Positions 14,601 through 25,200 of a stretch of 64,000 bases of DNA are shown here, piece by piece. Under the pieces are notes generated by a model. The model made no database searches and was not told the DNA's origin. It worked only from the letters and a program-made list of their open reading frames with translations. The stretch's first letter is position 1; every line of letters starts with the position of its first letter. The stretch spans positions 10,727,419 through 10,791,418 of the forward strand of contig CM037839.1 of NCBI GenBank assembly GCA_021234535.1. Reading direction: 5' to 3'. The position numbers were made by a program, and so were the translations under genes. Origin of the DNA: Stichopus chloronotus (lineage: Eukaryota; Echinodermata; Holothuroidea; Aspidochirotida; Stichopodidae).

Positions 14601-16252
14601 ACATGCACAAGTGGTAACTGTGTAGCTTCTGAAGAGAAAACACAATCCCTCACCCTCTGCAATATAAATTGAGTCTTGGGACCCCACTTAGATTTCTCTG
14701 TCTCCCGATAGCCATGTATTGCCTGCAATTGGAAATTTCTCATGACATCAAACATCTTTCAACGATATAATACTGTAGTGTGTTTTGGAGGAAACCGTCA
14801 ACAATCAACATCCTTTCCCCAGGACTCAGTATTAATGTCAACACAACAATTTCAATTTTGGAGTATACAGTGCTGTAATATTTGTCTCATTATAACACTA
14901 CTGTAGCATTAGCACAGTCCTTAGCAAAAATGTCATTTGGATTTCTTGTGAGAAAATTTGAATCATTTAAAATTGCAGTCTATAATCATAAATTTCCATC
15001 CTTTTTTTATTGTCATCTTTATTAAAGCTGGAATCTGAGTTAAAAAATTGTCAGTGGAAGACAAATTCAGCAGAATGTGTCATAACCACTCCAAGAATGC
15101 ATTGTCTAAGCCCAACTTTTGCAAAAAATGAATATTGATATCCATTCCCCTTAGTCTGTTTGATCTCAAATACCAGTGATTGACCTATGCTTTCTTGGAG
15201 AATCTAAATTTTGTAGGGCAAACAAAACTGTTGAGACAATTTTCATATTTGAACATCTGAAAGATGAGTGCATAGTTCTATTTCAGATTTTGTGAACGGT
15301 GAACTTTTCCCCTACTTTCTCTTAACTGAAACAATGACAAACAACAAAGGTATATGACCAGGCGATTTCCAGTACAACTCATATTCCAGCTTTAATAAAT
15401 GTGTAATACGTACATTAATGACATATACCTTCCTGCATTTTCTCACTAACAACTACAGTGACAAACTTTCTAGTATCTAGGCTCACTGATAATACTCAGT
15501 GATTATTTTACAACTTGATCATAGCGATCAATAAAAATGTTTATTTTGCAGATTCACTTACAGTACCTAGAACAACAAGTAACTAATGGTGTAGTTGATC
15601 ACTATGATCAAGTTGTAAAATTGTTCCACTTTAAAAGCTGCATTGTTTCCCAGAAATATTGAAAGAGACTTCCTCAGTTTTACTGCCTCTTAACTCTGGT
15701 ATGAAACATTTCAGCGCTTGAATTTCGACTCAGAGCTAAACAACTAAAGTTGCCAGTATACAAAATCAATCTTTGGTCAGTACAGTAGAACTTCCAGCGA
15801 CTCACATTATCCCAATGGTCATATTCATATCTTATCCCTCTAAAGTGTCTGTCAATCTCCGTCAGCAGAACTTGCTCTTCCTGGCTGCTTATAAAGTTTG
15901 GTATTATCTCAAAGTTTTCTGTTGCTTCTGTCTTGATCTTGTCACAGCTGTATTCTATTTCACACTCATTTGATGTTACCCCTGTGCTAAACCATAAAGT
16001 CTTCATGGATGTCCTTGATTTTGGTTGCCCCACACCAGCCGGGCTGTGAGATGAGTTACACGAAACAGCAGTACCATTCCAACGACGCCTAGGGATATGC
16101 CTAGCATGATTGTGATATCGTTGGCATTGGGGACTCGTTACAATCGATGATCTGGAGCAGGTTGAACAGTAGGCTGTAACATTAGGCCATCCTAACGTTT
16201 GCAAAACATACCTGCTACAACCACGACTTACAAGCCATCTTAAACCTGACAT
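11700..16252 (-). CDS. ALKBH7: ALKBH7-like mitochondrial Fe(II)/2-oxoglutarate dioxygenase
   Basis: Coding exons in transcript order: 16252-15806, 14722-14549, 13521-13397, 11832-11700, together 879 nt or 292 residues. The facing blocks RYEYDHWD, AIHGYRETEKS, YIKAHVDSVKFCG, SLYIMR and HEILKDEESF are those of ALKBH7. The Fe ligands are visible as H202-x-D204 and H258, and the 2-oxoglutarate arginine lies in RGRRVSV (about R278). The start is set at the ATG giving MSGLRWLVSRGC, an arginine-rich presequence that fits mitochondrial import; an in-frame ATG 24 codons upstream gives a less presequence-like N-terminus. The protein is about 70 residues longer than human ALKBH7 (221), all before the catalytic domain. 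The exon 3 donor is a weak GTTTGC, but it is the only one that keeps the frame. In mammals the protein promotes alkylation-induced necrosis and affects fatty-acid use. Confidence 0.93.
11833..13396 (-). other. ALKBH7 intron 3, no other feature seen
   Basis: About 1.56 kb of AT-rich intron between the exon ending in SLYIM and the last exon. Open frames on the plus strand here show no recognisable domain. Confidence 0.75.
15504..15622. repeat. Inverted repeat with 27-29 bp arms
   Basis: TTTTACAACTTGATCATAGC (within 15504-15532) is mirrored as its near-perfect reverse complement at 15594-15622, with about 61 bp between. It lies in ALKBH7 intron 1 and would form a stable hairpin. It may be the remnant of a very short fold-back element. 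Confidence 0.8.
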
Positions 16253-16785
16253 AATAATACACAATGTAACGTATGAATACGACGAAACATAAATTTTGGC
16301 TTTCAAATGAAACGCATAACGCACATTTGATAGCTATTTAAGTGAATTTCTTCCCGGCTGTACCTTGATTTTCTCCTCTTAGCGCTATACATGTCTAGCA
16401 GACGACAAACAGTAGTAAGGCTCGCTCACTAATTAAATAGTAATTAAAAAAATTCTCTTAAATTTTACCAAAGAATACATTTAACATTTTCAAATATGGT
16501 CTGCAAAAATATTATAATAATTGAATTCAATTTTTTTGAAAATTCAGATGCTACAAAATAAAATATAAATGGTAGCATATGGATCTATTTCTAATTACTA
16601 ATTTGTATCTGGTAATATTTCCCCTTGTTGCCCGTAGCAACTTTAAAAGCTAGCTATCTCCACAATACTGTGTAACTTAGTGGTCTTGGAAAGTCTGAAA
16701 CTTTCGTGTACCAAATCTCAACTAGTATGATAGCTCTTCAGAGTTGATGAACCAGACTTGTGTCCCGTGTTTTCTTAAAACAAAC
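16253..16785. promoter_or_regulatory. Divergent promoter interval ALKBH7 / CFAP57
   Basis: The minus-strand ALKBH7 start codon bounds this interval on the left. On the right a strong plus-strand splice donor (CAAAC then GTAAGT at 16786) could close a non-coding first exon of CFAP57. The X-box at 16627-16641 lies between. No obvious TATA box; transcription starts were inferred, not seen. Confidence 0.45.
16627..16641. promoter_or_regulatory. X-box (RFX transcription factor site)
   Basis: GTTGCCCGTAGCAAC matches the X-box consensus RYYRYY-N1-3-RRNRAC in full, with near-palindromic half-sites GTTGC/GCAAC and a 3-base spacer. RFX factors drive genes of cilia across animals through this motif, and the plus-strand gene downstream is an axonemal protein. 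It lies 145 bp before the candidate 5'UTR donor and about 375 bp from the ALKBH7 ATG. Confidence 0.6.
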
Positions 16786-19170
16786 GTAAGTAAGGAAATG
16801 AATTATGCTCTTAATCATGTGGACCAGACTGAGGTGGCCAAGTGGCTTGAGATTTAATAATATTTCTTAACGTCAAATATGTAACAATTAGGCTAAGTAA
16901 CGTGTAAGTTACTAACACTGTGTAGCACACCGTTGTTTACTAATTACCCACACGTCAATTGTTGGTGTTCAACGATATTGTGTAGCCTACATAGTACATT
17001 TCAACGTTAGGCCTAAAGGTGTGCAGGTAGGGTCTAACCTATGTAGCACTGTAGTATACAATGTAACAGTATACTATAAGTTGGTAGACCTTGGCGGCTC
17101 GAATTTGTAATCTGTGACCATACATGTCACACAATATACCCCGATATGCAATGAGCACTGGTTGCACTGCGAGCAATAACCTGTAAATACTACGGGTTAG
17201 GGTATATACCTATATATATTGCACTTGCAGGGCTAGGGAATCGGGGATGTATTGTGTATTTTACCTTCGAACACCATTCCGCCAAATTCCCTCTCGTAGC
17301 GTAGTGGGTTAGGGATAGTACTATTAAGCAACTGTTACACTACCCTCATAAGTTGGAATCCTCTTCTAATTTCTTTCTTTCCTTTCACAGGTATCACTTC
17401 TGTCATTTCTCTCCACAGGTTTTCACAGGATGTCTACTACTTTAACTGTGAGATAAGAAGTGAAAAAAAAGACAATCTTAGAAAAAAATAAAAACAAAAC
17501 TTAGAAAAGTAGACACAGACCCTATCAGTAACTATTTTATTTGTCTGATACCCTTGTTGACATCACTTGTGATCAAGGATATAAATCTGTACCGGTCTAG
17601 CTATACGATACTGGCCTCACCTAAATTTGTTATCCATCTAGTCACTGGGTACATTTAGCCCATGTTGGCCCGGGAGTCTGGCCATTTGCTCTTCGATATT
17701 GTGTTCGATATATATGTTAGTTTCCAGGTGTCCGTGCCAGCTACAGCAGGTCAACAGCCCTGGTCGTACTCCACTCCTGAAGTATAACCAATAAAGAAAG
17801 TCCACTCAGTTACATTGTTTAAGTTACAGTGTAGACCAAAGTGTAGTTGCTACTGTACAGTAGATACCAGATCCATCCCAAGGCACACATTATCTTACAG
17901 AATTTCCTAGCTTTTGAACTATATCCTTACAAGTTAGGCCTACTCACAAGGTCAACCCAAAGGAACCCGACCAAATACTTGGCATCAAAATCGGAATTGC
18001 ATTCCCTACAGTATGTGCTTGAAATGACCCATTGAACTTTTCTGGCATCCATGGTCACTATAGGTTCTGATAGGGTGTATTTAATATACAAGTTTAATCC
18101 CACAGCACTGCTGATGTGCAACAATTTCAGTCTTACCAAAATTAAGCTGAATCCTTCTGGGGTTTCATTTTACCCTGCAAAAATTGTGGTTTTCATTGGG
18201 TTATTGTCAATGTTGCATGTTTGTCAAATCACAATCAGTGAGTTAAGAACTGCATTATCCATGTAATGACCATCTGTGAGAGAATTCTCTTTAGCTAATT
18301 TGCATTGGGAATACTTTTGGGGTTTCCTTTTACACTTCAAAAGGTGTGAGATTCATTGGGTTGTTGTCAGTGTTACATGTTCGTCAAATCGCAATCAGTG
18401 AGTTAAGTACTGCATTATCCATGTAATGACCGTCCATGAGATAATTCTCATTAGCTAAATTGCATGGGCAATACATGCAGTTTGCACTTTGTTAAAAATG
18501 ACTTGCTTTTATGTAGTATGTTATTTATTGCACATGTGGCAATGTGTTTATCATAGGGTGCTACTTGCACCTTTAGCAATGTATACCCTTTGTTTTGTGA
18601 TATAATGTGATTTTGTTGCATGTTTATCAACAAGCAAATCATGCTGGTGTGCACCATGATGTTGGCTTGTATGAAAGCTACCATACTCATTTCTTTGTGG
18701 ACTGATTTCCATCTTTAAAGGCAGGCACTTAACACCCCAAAGTATATTTTTTGCCTTGAGTATAACAAAATTCCAAATTGGTTGTGGTTTTTATTGACAG
18801 CAAATTTGAAAGATGCTGAGGAGCTCATATTACGCAGCATACACAGGGACTGTTTTGATTACGCATGTGGAGGAATTTTAGACAATCTGTGGGAGGACTT
18901 AGACATAAGTGGTTGAGAGAATTGGAACTGTCTGGGGAGTCTTTGCCTTTATTGCTTTGCCTGTATTTTGTAAATATATACTGCACTGTTAGTACTGTAG
19001 GCTACATGATGTTGTTCCAACAATCAACAGAGGATATAGTTTCAGCTGCTGAATTTTCTTTAATGTGTTTTACGTCCTCACTTGCTCTTTCTCTTCAACA
19101 TGGTCATACATGTTTTGTCTACTCAGTTAAACTTAAAATTATCACTGGTGTATTGGTATCTTGCTTTCAG
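16786..19170 (+). other. Probable 5'UTR intron of CFAP57
   Basis: A GTAAGT donor at the left end and a polypyrimidine-AG acceptor (TTGCTTTCAG, 19161-19170) at the right end frame 2.4 kb without recognisable coding sequence. If CFAP57 transcription starts near the X-box, this is its first intron. The acceptor is convincing, its pairing with this donor is inference. Confidence 0.4.
18158..18474 (+). repeat. Direct tandem duplication of about 157 bp
   Basis: 18158-18314 and 18318-18474 are diverged copies: both run from GGGGTTTC through TCATTGGGTT and CAATCAGTGAGTTAAG, then CTGCATTATCCATGTAATGA, to GGGMAATAC. The 3' half is better conserved than the 5' half. Confidence 0.85.
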
Positions 19171-19214
19171 GACACCAGTAGGAAAGAAGAAATAAGAAGT
19201 GTGACACATCGAAT
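19171..19214 (+). other. 5'UTR part of the first coding exon of CFAP57
   Basis: 44 nt between the acceptor and the initiator ATG. No in-frame stop separates acceptor and ATG, but the ATG is chosen because [16 protein letters not shown] aligns with the start of CFAP57 proteins in length and register. Confidence 0.6.
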
Positions 19215-22200
19215 ATGTCCATAGCTGTTGCAACTCCAAGACACTCCTTTGGTCTGAAAGGAGATGTCAGTGGCAATGTGTGTTTTGCAGATGAGCAAAC
19301 CATTGTGTATCCGAGTGGTGCCAATACTCTTCTTTACAATATTGACCAAAAGTCACAGAGGTTCATCCCAGGCTCTGACAAAAGTACAGGAACTTCAGCC
19401 ATGTGTGTCAGCCCAAATCGAAGGTATTTATTTCAAATCATTAACCATAATTTTAATAACTGGTAGATTTTACAGCTGACTTAACTGAAGGGGGGATGTG
19501 ATTACTCATTTGTACCCAGGCCCTGTATAGTAGATTGTTTTTAATTTGTTGTAGACCATGCAGTTTTAGCACTGCATGAAATATACTACTTTTATGAAAT
19601 TGCAGTGGAGTATATCCTAGATAAATTTTACAAACTTACTGTAATACGTTGTAGTGAATTGGAGAATTTGCTGATGCTAAGTTGACATATGTATGTATGC
19701 ATACCCAACTATTATCACTTGAACCTCTGAGCTCAATTTCCTCCCTTTTGAATTAGAGGCACTGTATATAGTGGCCTATGCAGTTCCTCCTAGTGAATGT
19801 GGAACAGTTCACTGCATTAAGAATTTGAATTCTGAAGAAAAACTCAAATTGAAAAGTGGTGAGATTTTAAGTCTTATTGTAATAATGAAATGTTTCATTG
19901 TCTTACCCTTGTCTAAAAAATAGTTTCTTGAGTGCAGTTTGTTACAAATTGTTTTCACACCTGATAATGCACTCTCAACTGTTGTAGGTATGTTGCTGTA
20001 GCTGAGAAGGGAGCAGAGAAAGCAGCCATCACCATTTATGATTTACATTCACTGCGGAAAAAGAAGACGTTAAGTTCAGTTGACATCCAGTCCCAGGAGA
20101 TTACCAGTCTGGCCTTTTCTCCAGACTCAAAGTATCTCATCGCTCAGGGTGGACGACCAGACTGGACACTGGTGTACTGGACTTGGGAAAAGTCCAAAGT
20201 TACTGCTGTAACCAAAACATCAAACCCTGCTAACAATGACATCCATCAGGTAGGAAAAAAGCCATTATTACGGAATTTGGGTCATCAACCATTTGTCTGA
20301 ATCAGTACCCTGGCCTCTCGGTCTTCACAAAATTGTTAAGCTTTGCATGGTGAAGACTAGAAGCAAGCAGGTCATGCCAGCTTGCAATGTTGAACCTTTT
20401 TGAAAGAGGAGACATAAGCTAAACTTGGTTTGGAATTAGCACCTTGGATATTGTAGCTTTGAAATGAATCTCTTATGGTTTCTTGTCAAAGTGATTTATC
20501 ATTTGCAGCAGGAAAGAAGTTGAATTTCAACATTGCACTGTTTGTTTTCTCCTCTCCAGATATCTTTCAATCCACAAGACAATACCCAGATCTGCGTCAT
20601 CGGTGACGGGATCTTCAAACTCTTCCGTTACAGTGAGGGAAACCTCAAACAGTTTGCTTTCCAAAAAACAGAACCACAGAATTACTTATCACACGCCTGG
20701 ATATCTGATGAAAGGGTTATCGTAGGGACCAACAATGGCAGGCTTTACATCTTTGAAGCTGGAGAGCTGAAAAGCGAAATGTCACTGTCGTTCCAGCAAA
20801 GAGAAGGAGAAACGTGAGTAGCTTTAGCTGTGATACTGATAACATTTGTATTCCAATACAACTACTTTAATGTGAGGGAACCTAACCACGAAGTTTCAGT
20901 TAGAAAACACAATGCTGGTGTAGATGACAATATTTCATTGGTATCTCTGAAGAAAGTATTATGCTTTTGTAGCTACATGATGTGCCATATTACATGTAGA
21001 TAGATTCTCTCATTGTAAGACATGTTAGCATTACTGTAACTGTAATTTGCAATTTTCTCTGTACCTGTAAATTTGTACTAAATTTGTACAATTAGAAATG
21101 AAATTCCTTGTTCTCAGCAGTAACCTGGTTTATGCCCCTTGTTTTTAATATAGTTCAAAAGTCGCAACATCATCAGTGTAGTCTGGTAAGGTTACAATGT
21201 AACGTATACTGTCATAAGAACTGTTTTGTAGCTGTTATTCATTTGAATCAACTTTCATTCCATTTGTGTGCTCAGGCAAAGACAGAAAAAGCAGGCTTTA
21301 GTTCGAATACTCTTATTCAATAATAGCTCTAGTAACTTATATTGTATGCTGCACATTTTAAGGCACTACTGTATCTTTGACAAATCCTTCAATAGTGTAC
21401 ACATGTTGATTGCAGGACTAGCAAATGCTTCATCTGCACTCACTGAATTATTTATCATTCAAGCTATTTTCAAACTGGTAGCTTGACGTGTTTTTTTACA
21501 AAACCCAATTAGTGCCACCTGTATCAATATTGTCAATCTGTAATAACAGATTAATAATATGTAAATACAGATTAAGCTGTAATAACTGATTGTTAATCTG
21601 TAATTACAAATTAGTAATCTCTAAATACAAATTAATAATCTGTAACAACAGATCACTAATCTGTAAATACAGATTAATAATCTGTAATTACAGATTAATA
21701 ATCTGTAAATGTACAGATTAATAATCTGTAAACACAGATTAATTACCTGTAATTGCAGATTAATAATCTGTTATTACAGATTATTAATCTGTTAATACAG
21801 ATTAAAAATATTTATAATAGATGTCACTAATAGGCTTACATAGTTATAGCACTTTCCTGTTTTATTTTATTTTTCAGGCAACTTAGTTTCATGAAGTTTT
21901 AACTGCAATATGCAAACATATTACTTGTGGTATATCAATCTACCACTTATGATATGTTCCAACTTATGAATCACTAAGACTTTTTTACTAGTTTTTTCTC
22001 ATTCATGAACAGCAATACAGTATACCAATTGATCGCTGAAAGAAAGCTTTTGCCAAAACTTTCTGTGAGGAGTGTCAGTAATGCATAAATAATATTTCCC
22101 TGTTTACCTGTCACTTTGTTTCTTTGGTTTTTCAGGAATGCTATCACAGAACAGAGTTCTTCAGGCGAGGGTGCCCTTATTACATCCATCATCGCATACT

Positions 22201-25200
22201 CCAAGGGTTTTGCCTGCTCAGGAGGCAAAGGCATCGTCCATCTCTTTGAAAGAACCGAAGACAAGGAAAGCTTTCGAAAGTCAAGAGAAATCAAGGTATT
22301 TGTACCCACAAGTTGGATGCTGTCATTCTTAGCCTTCATCTTGACGACTTGAAAGCTGATTTTCAAAGTAGCAATCGTAACACCTCGTTATACGCATCTC
22401 AGAATTACCATTTGTGGTTGTGTCATTCATATCCAGAACTTACACATTTCCCAACTTAATGACAATTGCCTTTGCTAGAATTTTGTATGTTGCGTGTTTT
22501 CTTTCTCTCTTCCTTCATTTTTTTTGTGTCAATAATTGTTCTAAGTGTGATGTATTTGGCTTCCCAAACAGACTCCAAACAATGCCATCGGTGCAGACCC
22601 AAGCAGGACGGAAGGCTATGACGTAAGAACCTTGACTGTCAGTCCCTCAGAAGAGACCCTAATTGCCACCACCACAAACAACCAGTTGTATTCAATTGCA
22701 CTGTCTGCCACAGACCTAGGCAAGGTGAGGACTTTTTTCCTTCTAGAGTCCATGTGCTGCATTTTCAGAGGTGTTTATGACCATACCTTTCATTTTCTTT
22801 TTTCCTTTTCTGTATTTTTTTTTAAGTTTCAATTCACTGGGATTTTTTTTTTTTTTTTATGAGTATCACTTAATTAAGCAAATCAAATATTTGACAAGTG
22901 TGAAGCATGAATGGCTACAACAAAAGTCAAATCAGTTTAATCAGATACATTAGTCATACAATTTTGCAACTGAGCTTAACAGCTCTCAATGTGCACTAGC
23001 GTAAGTAAAGTAGTTCTCTGTCTGTTCTTAGCAGATGCTTTAAGATCCGCAAAAACTCCCATTCAAAATTATGATTGTAACTCTCTGGCTCATTGCCATT
23101 TAAATCATCAAGCCATAATTAGAAGAAACAATTATAGATATGTAGTGTATGTTTATGACGAGAGATTTTTTCCAACTTTCAAGAGAACACTTTACATGCT
23201 GGATCAAAGCCACTAAAAATCATCTTTTTCATTCCACACTGTAAAGATGAAAGATAAGTGATGTATATCTTATTATCGACCTCATTACCCTCTGTCATTT
23301 GTTTTCATCACCTCACAGTGGTTCTATCCCACTAAGGTAGCAATCAATAAGTTGTTCAATGAGACATCAAATGCCTGCATTTTCTTGAGCTGTATTTCAT
23401 GTCACAGCAGGGCATATGGGTCATCATACCCAAAGGAGAAATTTGTTTTCAAGAAGCCGAGAATGTTTGTCGACTGTTTCAGCAAGCATCACCAAAATCC
23501 ATCTTCTAACCTCTATTACCTAATTCCATATATTTTGTTATGCTTTATTCATTCAGGGTGACCAGGCTACTTTTGAGAGTCTCTCCCAGCCATTCCACTT
23601 CAGCATCATAACTGGTCTGGACATCTGTATCCGTAAACCACTTGTTGCCACCTGCTCAATGGATAGATCCGTCCGTATATGGAACTATGAAACAAAGTCA
23701 GTAAAAGAGAACCAAGATATATTTTCTTTATTTGAAATCATAAGTAGTTTAGTAGAAGTTTCTTTGGGGGGGACACAAGTTTAAGTCATGAACTAAATTT
23801 CAATTGTCAAAATTTTAGAACCATACATAAAAAGCCTAAAAACGATACCCAGATATATTTAAAACATTTTGACCAACAAAGTTTAAGCTATAGTGCAGAG
23901 CAGTTATCTTAGAAATAATTGATGTGTTGTTGTCATATTTGAAAGCTGTATGTTGTATGTCGTTTATAATTTTGAACTATTGACCTGCTGTATCGAATAT
24001 TGTGCTTGCATTATAACAACCAAAAAAGATTAGCTTGTTGGTCACTGCTCAGACAGATGTCACATTAAAAGGCAGGTGACCTCAATTTCAAGTAGCAAAT
24101 AGCTCAACTATCACAACCACTTTGTTTTTCAACCACTGGAGACTGAGCAGCAGCAAATACATCTGCATTTACTTATCATGCCCATTTCACTGTCATATTT
24201 AATGTGCCAGCTCAACAAGCTAAGCTATGCAGTTCAGTCAAATCAAGCATGATCATTCTGGAGTTTTTATTTATGACGCTGGTAAGAGCTTTGTTTGTGA
24301 AGTTTAGGTGACATACCCTTTGCCATTAAAGTAAGTAACACTTAGTGAGAGGAAGAAGGGATAGAGGTTTCTTCCAAGTGGGTCAACAGCAAAGAAAGAA
24401 AATGAACACCCACAGTACTGTTACACAAATTGTGCAGCTACTCAAGGGCCGGATGCTCCCCTGAGGTATTTACACTGACAGTATCTTCGAATTAGCAAAG
24501 AAAGAATGAACTTGCAGTGAGATCAGTGTATGATACAGCTTTTAAGAATTAGTTGTTCTTGAATGGAAAGGTCTTGACTTTTATTTAATTCTGATCAATT
24601 GCTGTTGCATTTTGGGCAAAACCTGAAGAGATTGAATCAAAGGGGAATTCAGGGCAAGAAACATGTTTTATGACTTATTTAAGTCATTTTAAGATCACGT
24701 TTTCCATGTCTTTGATCTATTGCTTACACCGCCCTAAACTGCACAATGTGGTCTTTTGATGGGAAATTCCTCCTCTCATGTGTTTAATGGACCCATTCAA
24801 TCTCATGATGGCCACATTATGTTCCGTGCCTAGTTATCTGTTGCAACCGGTTGGTCATAGTGAATCAGAGCTGTGGGTCGACTACGTCACAAATCACAGT
24901 GATTGCGGTCAATTTCATAATACTGGCACCCCTCATACACATGCATAGTGTTAGTAACTCTGTTAGGCTGGAAGTTTGAACATGTTGTGTTTTGTATGAG
25001 CAGTTCATTTCAAAATGTCAAGAATATGAACAAAAATGGTTTGCAATGGCTTAAATAAGTCAGAAGTCATGTTTCTTGCCTGAAATTCTCCTTTTTAAAT
25101 GGGAGATCTCACATTTCCTCTTTCTTGAATTGTTTGAAGTTTAGATTTTATACAGTTCTGTAACCATTTGATCAATGGACCTTTCACAGTTCTCTGGAGC

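Noticed and set aside
16205..16324. Upstream in-frame ATG of ALKBH7 (adds 24 residues)
   Set aside because: The added part lacks the arginine-rich look of a presequence, while the inner ATG starts one directly. A transcript could reverse this choice.
18865..19224. 119-codon open frame just upstream of CFAP57
   Set aside because: It runs through the splice acceptor at 19170, is out of frame with the CFAP57 start and has no recognisable domain. Only its last part could coincide with a uORF.
21534..21805. Possible CRISPR-like array of regularly spaced palindromic repeats
   Set aside because: Units are contiguous and diverged without unique spacers, and the context is an intron of an animal gene.
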